This document shows, piece by piece, positions 1-7,660 of a stretch of DNA of 17,037 nucleotides; within the stretch, counting starts at the first letter, position 1, and every line of letters begins with the position of its first letter. Source of the stretch: DAOTZS01 sp034434335 (GTDB taxonomy: Bacteria; Chloroflexota; Anaerolineae; CG2-30-64-16); assembly GCA_034434335.1 (NCBI GenBank), contig DAOTZS010000183.1, forward strand, positions 1 through 17,037. Direction: 5' to 3'. A program made the translations under genes and the position numbers. The notes below the pieces were generated by a model. That model was not told the DNA's origin. It did not search any database and worked only from the letters and a program-made list of their open reading frames with translations.

Positions 1-548
1 GGCCTATGCGCCTCCCCCCGCTCTAGAGTGGCCCCGCAGGCGTTGAAGTAGCGCAGGGCCGCAAAACGCAGTCCCTTGATGCGATGGTACCATTCCAGGA
101 TCTGCTCCACCATCAGTTTGGTGGCTCCATAGGCATTGGCCGGGACCAGCGCGTCAGTCTCGGTCAGGGGTTCGTCTTTGCTGGCGTATACGGCAGCCGA
201 GGAGGAGAAGACAAAGCGTTCGACCCCGTGGGCCACACCGGCTTCAATCAGGCTTATGCTGCCGGCCACGTTGTTGTAAAAGTAAGGGCCTGGCTCGACC
301 ATAGACTCGCCAGCCTCGATGAACGCCGCGAAATGCATGATGCCGTCAAACCTTTGGGCAGCGAATACGGCGTCTAAGGCGGCGCGATCGTGGATGTCGC
401 CCTGCACAAAGCGGGCGGCGGCCGGCACGGCCGCTCTATACCCTTTAACCAGGCTGTCAAAGACGGTCACGGTGTGGCCAGCCTTGAGGAGTTGCTCTGC
501 CACAATGCTGCCGATGTAGCCAGCGCCACCGGCCACCAACACATTCAT
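1..548 (-). CDS. galE: UDP-glucose 4-epimerase (GalE-like), N-terminal part, cut by window edge
   Basis: The reading frame starts at an ATG at 548 and stays open for 182 codons to the left edge, so only about the first half of a typical ~330-residue GalE is present. Visible landmarks of the extended short-chain dehydrogenase fold are the NAD-binding loop GGAGYIG (residues 7-13), the SSSAAVY strand carrying the catalytic serine (115-121), the YGATK catalytic Tyr-Lys pair (Y140, K144) and ALRYFNACGA (164-173), a typical GalE stretch. GalE interconverts UDP-glucose and UDP-galactose with a tightly bound NAD and acts in the cytoplasm. A good ribosome site, AAGGAG, lies 6 bases before the ATG (555-560), and a promoter-like pair lies at 625-653. 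Another epimerase of the same family (for example UDP-GlcNAc or UDP-arabinose 4-epimerase) cannot be excluded, because the C-terminal substrate region is missing. Confidence 0.93.
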   Translation of the reverse strand, partial: MNVLVAGGAGYIGSIVAEQLLKAGHTVTVFDSLVKGYRAAVPAAARFVQGDIHDRAALDAVFAAQRFDGIMHFAAFIEAGESMVEPGPYFYNNVAGSISLIEAGVAHGVERFVFSSSAAVYASKDEPLTETDALVPANAYGATKLMVEQILEWYHRIKGLRFAALRYFNACGATLERGEAHR

Positions 549-624
549 GGTTTGCTCCTTAGCGAAGGACGTTGGCCGAGAGTCCCGCCAGGCAGGCTGC
601 GGGCAGGATGGCCATTTCTGCGGG

Positions 625-653
625 ATGATACTCAAGAGGCGTGTTTTGGGCAA
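625..653 (-). promoter_or_regulatory. Sigma-70-type promoter candidate for galE
   Basis: Read on the minus strand, TTGCCC (648-653) and TATCAT (625-630) are separated by 17 bases. The expected start near 618 would give a leader of about 70 bases before the galE ATG at 548. The same TTGCCC -35 element recurs before other genes here. Confidence 0.6.
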
Positions 654-661
654 GAATGAGC

Positions 662-953
662 GGGATGGTTCAATTCGCCAGGGAAATAGGTTTACACTTT
701 TGCAGCAGGCTGCCCGGCGATAAATCGCCGGGCTAAGAGGGCAAAGCCCCCCTCGGGACCGAGGCCTTCGGGGCTGTATACTTAGCCCGCAGGGCTTTGC
801 TCTTTCAGCCCGGACGTTTACGTCCGGGCCTTCTGGCGAAAAACCTACCCTTGTGAGAGGAGAGAGAGGACAAAAGGGGGGTGAGGGGCGATGAAGCCCC
901 GGGGAGGCACAAAGCGTCAACCAATGTGGCGCCGATTGCCCTTCTCACATCCC
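662..953. repeat. Composite inverted-repeat element, copy 1 (outer element plus inner hairpin element)
   Basis: The left end, GGGATGGTTC at 662, matches the left ends at 12681 and 16828. Bases 877-922 match, with about six differences in 46, the reverse complement of 16845-16890 near the left end of copy 3, so the outer element extends on both sides of an inner module. The inner module (707-851) matches 12801-12945 with about eight differences in 145. It folds into perfect stems: 712-720 with 725-733 (loop TAAA), 741-749 with 792-800, and 808-816 with 821-829 (loop TTTA). The right boundary is uncertain; a possible terminal CACATCCC lies at 946-953. No open reading frame inside resembles a transposase, so any movement would need an enzyme supplied from elsewhere. 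Confidence 0.7.
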
Positions 954-964
954 GGTGGTATTAT
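936..964 (+). promoter_or_regulatory. Sigma-70-type promoter candidate for the glycogen synthase-like gene
   Basis: TTGCCC (936-941) and TATTAT (959-964) are separated by 17 bases. Transcription would start near 971, giving a leader of about 65 bases. The -35 box may lie inside the right end of the repeat at 662-953. Confidence 0.6.
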
Positions 965-1036
965 GGGCGCTAGGCCGATTCGACGCGGTCGCTATCCATT
1001 TGTTGTGGGTTCCTTGCTGCGAACGGAGTTTTTGCC

Positions 1037-2800
1037 ATGACCACCCGCATCCCCTTGCTTGTCCACGCCACCCATGAAGCCGGCCTGAAAGTGGGCGGCA
1101 TCGGTGCCGTCCTGGAAGGGTTGCTCAGCTCGGCCACTTACAACGCAGCAGTCGAGCGCACCATCCTGGTCGGCCCGGTGAACACCTGGAACCCGGTCGA
1201 GATGGAGCGCCTGACTTCGCCGGCCAACCGCCTGCGCATCATCTACTCTTCGATCCACGGGGTCAATCAGGCGCCGGAAGCGCTGGCGCGGGCCTTGCGT
1301 GCCATCGAAGAGGCCATGCATGTGCGGTTGTTGTATGGGGTGCGGGGTTTTGGCCCGGCGGAGCACGAGGTGATCCTGGTGGATGCCGGCAGCATTGCCG
1401 GCGAGGTCATTAATGGGTACAAGTACTACCTCTGGCAGCGCTGGGGCCTGCCCTCCGACCGTTATGAGAGCACCTGGGAGTACAGCTTCTATCTCAATGC
1501 GGGCGAGCCTCTCTACGCAGCGGTAGAGGCGGTCACGGCCGATATGCCGGCCGAGGCCGGCCGCTTTCTCATTGCCCATGAATGGCTTGGGCTGCCAGTG
1601 GTGTTCAGCGCCCGCCTGCGCGACCCCAGCCGCTACCGGACCTTCTTCTACGCCCACGAGGTGGCCACCGCACGCTGGCTGGTGGAAGCTCATGGCGGCC
1701 ACGATACCCGCTTCTACAATGCATTGCGCCTGGGCCTGGAGCAAGGCTACACCCTGGACCAGGTGTTTGGCGACCAGTCGTGGTTTTACAAACACGCGCT
1801 CTTGCAGCGTGCCGGCATCTGCGATCGGATTCTGGCGGTGGGGGACCTGGTCGTAGATGAGTTGCGCTTCTTGGGCGGCGTTTTCAGGGCCGTGCCGATT
1901 GACCTGGTCTATAATGGACTGCCGGCGACGGAGATATCGTGGGAGGCACGGCAGGCCAGCCGCGAGCTGATGCTCCAGTATGCCCACAATCTGCTCGGTT
2001 ACCGGCCAGATTACGTTTTCACCCACGTTACGCGCCTGGTGCTCAGCAAGGCCTTGTGGCGCGATCTGCGGGTGTTAGAGCACCTGGAATGGACCCTGGC
2101 CGCGCAGGGCAAAAGGGCGGTCTTTTTCATTGTCTCCACCGCGGCCCCGGCCGGCCGGCGCCCCGAGGATGTTTATCGGTGGGAGGAGGAGTACGGTTGG
2201 CCTGTTGGGCATCGTGCTGATAACGGCGACCTGATAGATGCGGAGGTGCCCTTTTTCTTCCATGTGCTGGAACCGTTCCACTGGGGCCGCCAGGCGATCC
2301 GAGCGATACTGGTCAACCAGTTCGGGTGGGACAGGTCGCGCTGCGGCCGGCGGATGCCGGAGGCCATGCGCTTCAGCGACTTGCGAGCGGGCACCGACCT
2401 GGAGTTCGGCCAGTCCATCTATGAGCCGTTCGGCATTGCCCAGGTGGAGCCTCTGGGGGCTGGCGCACTGTGTGTGGTGTCCAACGTCTGTGGGTGTGTA
2501 GGTTTTGTGCGTCGCGCGTCATCTGGGCTGGTATTCCCCAACCTGATTGTGGCCGATTACGTTACCCTGCCTGAGGGGTGGCATCTGTGGAGCCCGTGGG
2601 ATGCGCTCTCGATTGACCGCAGCGCGCGCGATGGTATTGAAGCGCGGCGCAGCTACCTGGTGGCCCAGCAGATCGCCGAACGGCTGCCTCAGAGCGAGGC
2701 GCAACAGCGCCATCTGCTCGAGGAGGGCCAGCGCATCGCGGCGGCCATGACGTGGGAGGTGGTCGCGCGCGATTATCTATTGCCCAGCCTGGAACGGTAG
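1037..2800 (+). CDS. Glycogen/starch synthase-like GT-B glycosyltransferase (GT3/GT5 type)
   Basis: This 587-residue protein has the nucleotide-sugar loop KVGGIGAVL at 18-26, the same kind of motif as in GT5 (KVGGLGDV) and GT3 synthases. The middle resembles eukaryote-type GT3 glycogen synthase more than bacterial GlgA: an AHE stretch at 206-208, then a run ending RFYNAL at 225-230, and VYNGLP at 291-296. The C-terminal GT-B half shows R333 and K338 in RLVLSKA, and the E-x7-E pattern E463/E471 in YEPFGIAQVE, as expected of a retaining enzyme. It would extend an alpha-1,4-glucan from a nucleotide-glucose donor in the cytoplasm. The nearby glgB supports that role. It is about 100 residues longer than standard GlgA. 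The ATG at 1037 has CGGAG at 1024-1028, 8 bases upstream. Donor and exact family are inferred; another GT-B alpha-glucan synthase is possible. Confidence 0.8.
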   Translation: MTTRIPLLVHATHEAGLKVGGIGAVLEGLLSSATYNAAVERTILVGPVNTWNPVEMERLTSPANRLRIIYSSIHGVNQAPEALARALRAIEEAMHVRLLYGVRGFGPAEHEVILVDAGSIAGEVINGYKYYLWQRWGLPSDRYESTWEYSFYLNAGEPLYAAVEAVTADMPAEAGRFLIAHEWLGLPVVFSARLRDPSRYRTFFYAHEVATARWLVEAHGGHDTRFYNALRLGLEQGYTLDQVFGDQSWFYKHALLQRAGICDRILAVGDLVVDELRFLGGVFRAVPIDLVYNGLPATEISWEARQASRELMLQYAHNLLGYRPDYVFTHVTRLVLSKALWRDLRVLEHLEWTLAAQGKRAVFFIVSTAAPAGRRPEDVYRWEEEYGWPVGHRADNGDLIDAEVPFFFHVLEPFHWGRQAIRAILVNQFGWDRSRCGRRMPEAMRFSDLRAGTDLEFGQSIYEPFGIAQVEPLGAGALCVVSNVCGCVGFVRRASSGLVFPNLIVADYVTLPEGWHLWSPWDALSIDRSARDGIEARRSYLVAQQIAERLPQSEAQQRHLLEEGQRIAAAMTWEVVARDYLLPSLER

Positions 2801-2825
2801 AACAAAATTCATTCCGTGGACAAGC

Positions 2826-4013
2826 TCATTCCCTCGCCAGGCTGGCCGCGAATTCCTCCTTCACAGCTCGCATCAGCTCGGGGTTGCCCAGCAGGTCTAT
2901 AGTGGTCATTGCCATCCCCTTGGCCGCGTCCAGAAGCCCCCGATGGCCGGCCGGGGAGAGCGAGGCTGCGCGGAATTCCACCGTGTGGCCGGCCATGCCA
3001 TCAGGAGCGATCGCCAGATAGGGATGGATGGCAGGCAGGGCCTGGCTGATGTTGCCCATATCTGTCGAGCCCATTCGCTCATCGGCCCTGGGCTCGTGCA
3101 CCTCCACGCCGATGGCCCGCCAGTTGGCGGCGAACACGTTGGCCATTACCCGGTTGGGGATCATCTCAGCATAACCAGGTGTGGCCACATATTTGAGCCG
3201 GGCACCGGTGGCCAATTCGGCAGCCTGGGCGCACTGGATCACCCGCTCCAGCACCTGTTGGACGTAGCTGCGCCTGGCCGCGCGCACGCTGAACTCGGCC
3301 GCCGCATAGTCAGGGATGATGTTGGCTGCTTTGCCGCCATGGGTGATGATGCCGTGTATGCGGGCGTCGGGCTTGAGGTGCAGGCGCAGGGCGTTGATAT
3401 TGTTGAAGGTCAGGATCACAGCCTCGAGCGCGTTGATGCCGTCCTCTGGCGCGGCGGCGGCATGGGAGGCCTTGCCAAAGAACTCCACTGTCAGGCGGGC
3501 CGAGGCCAGCGAAGTGCGCGCGACCATCGTCCTGCTCGATGGGTGTACCATCATCGCCGCATCAACGTCGCTGAAGACCCCTCGTTCGAGCAGGATGATC
3601 TTGCCACCCCCGCCTTCTTCGGCCGGGGTGCCGATCACCACCACCCGACCTGGCAGCTCATCGAGCACCGCCTTTACGGCGATGCCCGCGGCAACGGCAG
3701 ATGTGCCGATGATGTTGTGGCCACAGGCATGGCCAAGCTCGGGCAGGGCATCGTACTCGGCCAGGATGGCAATGGTCGGGCCATCGCCGGCGCCTTGGGC
3801 CTCGGCGCGGAAAGCTGTCTCCAGGCCTCCCACCCCCCGCTGAACACTGAACCCGTGCTCTTCCAGCAGGCTGCAGAGGAGCTCGGCCGACCGATGCTCG
3901 TGGAACGCCAGCTCAGGGTGGGCGTGGATCTCTGTGCTGACGCGGATCAGATCATCGCGCAAGGCATCAATGATGGCCAGGGCGCGCTGTTTCAGGGCCT
4001 GAAGATCGGGCAT
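2826..4013 (-). CDS. M20 family amidohydrolase/peptidase (AbgB/PM20D2-like)
   Basis: This 395-residue protein is a full-length M20D-type metallohydrolase. Visible metal-site landmarks are AEYDALPELGHACGHN (85-100, with C97 and H99), the catalytic/metal pair E132-E133, H157 in MMVHPSS and H343 in AGHTVEF. GSTDMGNIS (315-323) is characteristic of the aminobenzoyl-glutamate hydrolase B and PM20D2 dipeptidase branch. Such enzymes cleave an amide bond in small N-acyl amino acids or dipeptides in the cytoplasm; the substrate here cannot be read from sequence. A strong ribosome site, GGAGGGAG (4021-4028), lies 7 bases before the ATG. The gene converges on the glycogen synthase-like gene with only 25 bases between stop codons, and is divergent from glgB. 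It has no evident link to glycogen metabolism and may simply be lodged between the two glucan genes. Confidence 0.9.
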   Translation of the reverse strand: MPDLQALKQRALAIIDALRDDLIRVSTEIHAHPELAFHEHRSAELLCSLLEEHGFSVQRGVGGLETAFRAEAQGAGDGPTIAILAEYDALPELGHACGHNIIGTSAVAAGIAVKAVLDELPGRVVVIGTPAEEGGGGKIILLERGVFSDVDAAMMVHPSSRTMVARTSLASARLTVEFFGKASHAAAAPEDGINALEAVILTFNNINALRLHLKPDARIHGIITHGGKAANIIPDYAAAEFSVRAARRSYVQQVLERVIQCAQAAELATGARLKYVATPGYAEMIPNRVMANVFAANWRAIGVEVHEPRADERMGSTDMGNISQALPAIHPYLAIAPDGMAGHTVEFRAASLSPAGHRGLLDAAKGMAMTTIDLLGNPELMRAVKEEFAASLARE

Positions 4014-4079
4014 GTTGGCTCTCCCTCCGGGGTAAGGTCTGGCCGGCCCGCCCTGTTCGGGGGGCCGACTGCTCCCCAG

Positions 4080-4108
4080 ATTTTATCATGGTCAGCCAGA
4101 GAGGCCAA
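4080..4108 (-). promoter_or_regulatory. Sigma-70-type promoter candidate for the M20 hydrolase
   Basis: On the minus strand, TTGGCC (4103-4108) and TAAAAT (4080-4085) are 17 bases apart. The start would fall near 4073, giving a leader of about 60 bases to the ATG at 4013. Confidence 0.6.
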
Positions 4109-4125
4109 GCATGCTGGAGAAAGAG

Positions 4126-4162
4126 GGGGGTTTGCGGCGGCCCTGGGCCGCCGCAAACCCCC
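4126..4162. repeat. Perfect 18-bp inverted repeat between divergent promoters
   Basis: The arms 4126-4143 and 4145-4162 are exact reverse complements around a single T. The right arm is followed by a pyrimidine-rich run. It lies upstream of both the M20 promoter (4080-4108) and the glgB promoter (4180-4208), so it ends neither transcript and is not an ordinary terminator. It could block transcription entering from either side, bind a regulator, or be a palindromic repeat unit; nothing in the sequence decides. Confidence 0.8.
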
Positions 4163-4179
4163 TTTCCCCCCACATGTGT

Positions 4180-4208
4180 TTGCCCGTTTGCCGCATGCCG
4201 GCTATACT
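4180..4208 (+). promoter_or_regulatory. Sigma-70-type promoter candidate for glgB
   Basis: TTGCCC (4180-4185) and TATACT (4203-4208) are separated by 17 bases. Transcription would start about 14 bases before the glgB ATG, leaving a short leader that just contains the ribosome site AAGGAG at 4216-4221. Confidence 0.65.
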
Positions 4209-4228
4209 GAGGCGGAAGGAGCCGATCT

Positions 4229-6442
4229 ATGCAGTTTACGGTGCCACAGGATCAGCTCGAAAAGATCGTCCAGGTCTGCCATCACGATCCGTTCACCGTA
4301 TTGGGGGCCCATGTGGTTGAGCTCGACGGCAGGCCAATCGTGTCGGTGCGCGCCTTTTTGCCTTTCGCCCGCCAGGCCTGGATCGTGCCGGTGGGGATAG
4401 AGCTGGCACCTTGCCCGATGGAGCGGCTGGAGGGCACCGATTTCTTTGAGGCGCAGTTCCCGGGCCAGGACCAGGTTTTTCGCTACGAGCTGCGCACTCT
4501 CGACCTGGATGGAGAGACACGCCAGGGGCCCGACCCCTATAGCTTCTTGCCCGTCCTGGGGGATCTCGACCTGCTATTGTTCAACGAAGGGAACCATCTC
4601 CGCACTTACGAGAAGCTGGGTGCCCAAATCGTGACCCTGGGTGACGTAAAGGGGGTGGCATTTGCGGTTTGGGCTCCCAACGCGGTGCGTGTCAGCGTGG
4701 TGGGCGACTTCAACGGCTGGGATGGCCGGCGTCATGCCATGCGGGAACGGGGCAGCTCGGGGATCTGGGAATTGTTCGTGCCCGGCCTGGGGGAGGGGGC
4801 CCTGTACAAGTACGAGATCAAGACCAGGGATGGCAGGCTCTTGCTGAAAAGCGATCCCCAGGGCTTCTTTATGGAGCTGCGCCCGAAGACCGCTTCCGTG
4901 GTGTGGGATATCAATAAGCACGTTTGGCACGACGAGGAGTGGTTGCGCCGGCGTGCCGCCTCTGATCCCCTGAGCCAGCCGATGGCCATCTACGAGGTCC
5001 ACCTGGGCTCGTGGATGCGCGTGCCCGAGACCAACGGCTATCTGAGCTATCGCGACCTGGCCCATAAGCTGGCCGCCTATGTCCGCCAACAAGGTTACAC
5101 CCATGTCGAGCTGCTGCCGATCACCGAACACCCGCTGGATGCCTCCTGGGGTTACCAGGTCACCGGCTACTTCGCACCGACCAGCCGCTTCGGCACCCCC
5201 GATGACTTTCAGTACTTTGTGGATCACCTGCACCAGCAGGGGATCGGCGTGATCCTGGATTGGGTTCCGGGCCATTTCCCCAAGAACGACTACGGGCTGA
5301 TCCAGTTCGACGGCACGGCGCTTTATGAATACGCCGATGACCGCATTGGTGAGCACAGGGCATGGGGCACGAAGGTGTTCAACTATGCCCGCAACGAGGT
5401 GAGCCAGTTCCTGATCAATAGTGCCCTCTTCTGGCGCGACAAATATCATGTTGACGGCCTGCGCGTGGATGCAGTGGCGTCCATGCTCTATCGGGACTAT
5501 GATCGTACTGAATGGCTGCCCAACGAGTATGGAGGCCGGGAGAACCTGGAAGCCATCGCTTTCCTGCGCCGCCTCAACGAGCTGACCCATCGGCTCTTCC
5601 CTGGCACCGTCACCATTGCCGAAGAGTCTACCGCGTTCCCGGCTGTCAGCCGGCCCGTCTACCTGGGCGGCCTGGGGTTCACCTTCAAATGGAACATGGG
5701 CTGGATGCACGACACGCTGGATTACATCTCCAGGGACCCCATCTACCGCAAGTATCATCATCAGGAGCTGACCTTTGGCCTGGTCTACGCTTTCAGCGAG
5801 AACTTCATCCTGCCGATCTCGCACGATGAAGTCGTGCACCTGAAGAAATCCATGGCCGACAAGATGCCGGGCGATTTCTGGCAGAAGTTTGCCAACCTGC
5901 GCCTCTACTACGGCTTCATGTGGACCCATCCGGGCAAGAAGCTGCTGTTCATGGGGCAGGACTTCGGCCAGTGGCGAGAGTGGAGCGAGGAGCACAGCCT
6001 GGACTGGCACCTGACGGAGTTTGAGCCCCATGCCAGGCTGCAACGTTGGATCGCGGACCTCAATCGGCTTTATACCAGCGAACCGGCGTTGTACGAGCAG
6101 GACTACGACTGGAGCGGCTTCGCCTGGATTGACCCCAACGATTGGGAGCACAGTGTTATCTCTTACATGCGGCGGGCCAAAGACCCGCGCAACTATCTGG
6201 TGGTGGTGGCGAACTTTACACCGGTGGTGCGCGAAGGGTATCGGGTGGGCGTACCGGAGTTGTGCGCCTATCGCGAAGTGCTCAACAGCGATTCGGCATA
6301 CTACTTCGGCAGCAATGTGGGGAATAGTGGCAGGCTGGTGGCCCAGCCGGTGCCGTGGCAGAACCAGCCTTATTCGGTGGAGATGACCTTGCCCCCGTTG
6401 GGGATTGTGATCCTGAAGCCAGAGCGCGGTCAGGGTAGCTGA
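4229..6442 (+). CDS. glgB: 1,4-alpha-glucan branching enzyme GlgB
   Basis: This 737-residue protein matches full-length bacterial GlgB (E. coli 728). An N-terminal carbohydrate-binding region (about 1-110) precedes a second one with the branching-enzyme signature WAPNAVRVSVVGDFNGWDGR (148-167). The GH13 barrel follows: MAIYEVHLGSWMR (252-264), DWVPGHFP (344-351), GLRVDAV with the nucleophile D414, TIAEEST with the acid E465, and ISHDEVVHLKKSM with D533. A short all-beta C-terminal domain ends the protein. It moves short alpha-1,4 chains to alpha-1,6 positions during glycogen synthesis in the cytoplasm. The start is fixed by AAGGAG 7 bases upstream and the promoter just before it. A strong terminator follows. 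The synthase-like gene at 1037-2800 is its natural partner, though the two are separated by the opposed M20 gene and not in one operon. Confidence 0.98.
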   Translation: MQFTVPQDQLEKIVQVCHHDPFTVLGAHVVELDGRPIVSVRAFLPFARQAWIVPVGIELAPCPMERLEGTDFFEAQFPGQDQVFRYELRTLDLDGETRQGPDPYSFLPVLGDLDLLLFNEGNHLRTYEKLGAQIVTLGDVKGVAFAVWAPNAVRVSVVGDFNGWDGRRHAMRERGSSGIWELFVPGLGEGALYKYEIKTRDGRLLLKSDPQGFFMELRPKTASVVWDINKHVWHDEEWLRRRAASDPLSQPMAIYEVHLGSWMRVPETNGYLSYRDLAHKLAAYVRQQGYTHVELLPITEHPLDASWGYQVTGYFAPTSRFGTPDDFQYFVDHLHQQGIGVILDWVPGHFPKNDYGLIQFDGTALYEYADDRIGEHRAWGTKVFNYARNEVSQFLINSALFWRDKYHVDGLRVDAVASMLYRDYDRTEWLPNEYGGRENLEAIAFLRRLNELTHRLFPGTVTIAEESTAFPAVSRPVYLGGLGFTFKWNMGWMHDTLDYISRDPIYRKYHHQELTFGLVYAFSENFILPISHDEVVHLKKSMADKMPGDFWQKFANLRLYYGFMWTHPGKKLLFMGQDFGQWREWSEEHSLDWHLTEFEPHARLQRWIADLNRLYTSEPALYEQDYDWSGFAWIDPNDWEHSVISYMRRAKDPRNYLVVVANFTPVVREGYRVGVPELCAYREVLNSDSAYYFGSNVGNSGRLVAQPVPWQNQPYSVEMTLPPLGIVILKPERGQGS

Positions 6443-6466
6443 GGCAGAGTATGGGGGCCAGGGAAG

Positions 6467-6504
6467 GGCGGCGTGCACGGTCTGTGCACGCCGCCGGTTT
6501 TTTT
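6467..6504 (+). terminator. Intrinsic terminator of glgB
   Basis: Arms 6467-6478 and 6484-6495 form a perfect 12-bp GC-rich stem with a 5-base loop, followed by GG and seven T residues (6498-6504). It begins 25 bases after the glgB stop. The T-run overlaps the stop codon of the opposed M42 gene (6503-6505). On the minus strand the hairpin lacks a U-run. Confidence 0.92.
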
Positions 6505-7561
6505 ACGGGGTGAAGTCGGTATCGTCTTTGATGCGCAGGATAAAGGCGGCCAGCAGCCGCGAGACGTTCGTCAGGTCTTCCAGCGAGATGACCTCGGCTG
6601 CGGTGTGCATGTAGCGCAGGGGAATGCTCACCAGGCCGGTGGCCACGCCAGCGCGGGTCAACTGGATGGCGTTGGCGTCGGTCCCTGTGCCTCCGGGCGC
6701 GGCCTCAAGCTGATAGGGAATGCCCTCCTCCTCGGCCGTCTCGATCAGCATACGTTCCACGACCGGGTTGATATTGGGCCCGCGCGCGATCGCCGGGCCA
6801 CCGCCCAGGCGGATCTTGCCGACGCGACGCCGGTCCATATCGGGGTGATCGGTGGCATGGCAGACATCTACCGCCACGCCGACCTTGGGGTTGATGCCGT
6901 AGGCGCTGGTGCGTGCGCCGCGCAGCCCCACCTCTTCCTGGACGGTAGACACCGCGTAGACGGCCGGCTCGAACTGCTTGCCGGCCAGCAGGCGCAATAC
7001 CTCGCCTACGGCGAAGCTGCCCGCCTTGTCGTCAAACCCGCGCGAGACCGCCACCTCGCCCCGCATGATCTCAAACCCTTCGGCATAGGTGATGGGGTCC
7101 CCTACCCGCACCAGAGATTCAGCCTCTTGCCGGTCCTTGACCCCGATGTCAATCCACAGATCCTCGATCTCCAGCTTCTTCTTGCGGTCCTCCTCGGTCA
7201 TCACGTGGATGGCCTTCTTCCCGGTCACCCCGGGCACGGGGCCGTTGCGAGTGTGGATGCGCACGCGGCGGCCAGGGATGATGTTGAGGTCGAAGCCGCC
7301 GATGGTCTTGAAGAAGATGAAACCCTCGTCGTTGATGTAGTTCACCATGAACCCCAGCTCATCAACGTGGCCTGCCAGCAGGACCCTCGTGTTGCCTTTT
7401 TCGTTCAGGACCGCGATGCAGTTGCCGTGCAGGTCGGTGGTGACCCGTTCGGCAAACGGCTCCACGTAGCGCCGCCACACCTTCTGGGCCGGCTGCTCAA
7501 AGCCCGATGGGCTGGGCGCCTCTAGCAGTTCTTTCAGGAAAGCTAAAGATCTTTCTTCCAT
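6503..7561 (-). CDS. M42 family metallopeptidase (aminopeptidase/CelM-FrvX type)
   Basis: This 352-residue protein has the whole di-metal site of the M42 glutamyl-aminopeptidase family: GHVDELG (H65, D67), RGFDDKAG (D178 as bridging ligand), QEEVGLRGA (E209 and E210, catalytic base and ligand), VDVCHATD (D232) and MHTAAEVIS (H319). GGTGTDA (290-296) is also typical. These are self-compartmentalising cytoplasmic aminopeptidases, often mis-named endoglucanases. A longer frame opens at 7609, but I choose the ATG at 7561: it has an AAGAGG ribosome site 6 bases upstream, it begins with the expected MEERSL helix, and a promoter-like TATAAT at 7598-7603 would lie inside the longer version. It is a single-gene unit converging on glgB. 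The peptide specificity cannot be deduced. Confidence 0.93.
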   Translation of the reverse strand: MEERSLAFLKELLEAPSPSGFEQPAQKVWRRYVEPFAERVTTDLHGNCIAVLNEKGNTRVLLAGHVDELGFMVNYINDEGFIFFKTIGGFDLNIIPGRRVRIHTRNGPVPGVTGKKAIHVMTEEDRKKKLEIEDLWIDIGVKDRQEAESLVRVGDPITYAEGFEIMRGEVAVSRGFDDKAGSFAVGEVLRLLAGKQFEPAVYAVSTVQEEVGLRGARTSAYGINPKVGVAVDVCHATDHPDMDRRRVGKIRLGGGPAIARGPNINPVVERMLIETAEEEGIPYQLEAAPGGTGTDANAIQLTRAGVATGLVSIPLRYMHTAAEVISLEDLTNVSRLLAAFILRIKDDTDFTP

Positions 7562-7597
7562 GTTTGGCCTCTTCTTTCTGTAGGGGATGGGTGCCTC

Positions 7598-7625
7598 ATT
7601 ATAGCCCATCTCATCTGGCAGGCAA
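7598..7625 (-). promoter_or_regulatory. Sigma-70-type promoter candidate for the M42 peptidase
   Basis: On the minus strand, TTGCCT (7620-7625) and a perfect TATAAT (7598-7603) are 16 bases apart, about 36 bases before the chosen ATG at 7561. It supports the shorter start of this gene. Confidence 0.7.
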
Positions 7626-7660
7626 AGGATGAGAGGGCAATGAGATGAGGGGTGGGTGAA

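Larger units (their letters stand above)
549..1036. other. Intergenic region between divergent galE and glycogen synthase genes
   Basis: This 488-base stretch has no credible gene. It holds the minus-strand promoter candidate for galE (625-653), the first copy of the composite repeat (about 662-953) and the plus-strand promoter candidate for the glycosyltransferase (936-964). The repeat therefore fills nearly all the space between two divergent promoters. Confidence 0.8.

Noticed and set aside
992..2026. A 344-codon antisense frame within the glycogen synthase-like gene
   Set aside because: It has no recognisable motif and opposes a strand with clear GT-B motifs and a ribosome site.
2943..4400. 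A 485-codon plus-strand frame across the M20 gene and the start of glgB
   Set aside because: It overlaps a well-conserved M20 gene and the glgB promoter and start, and its product shows no family features.
4574..6478. A 634-codon open frame antisense to glgB
   Set aside because: The plus-strand frame is unmistakably GlgB with all catalytic residues. The antisense product has no recognisable domain and is a by-product of high GC and codon bias.
7559..7609. Longer N-terminus for the M42 peptidase starting at 7609
   Set aside because: The extra 16 residues are atypical, lack a ribosome site and would cover a TATAAT promoter box.
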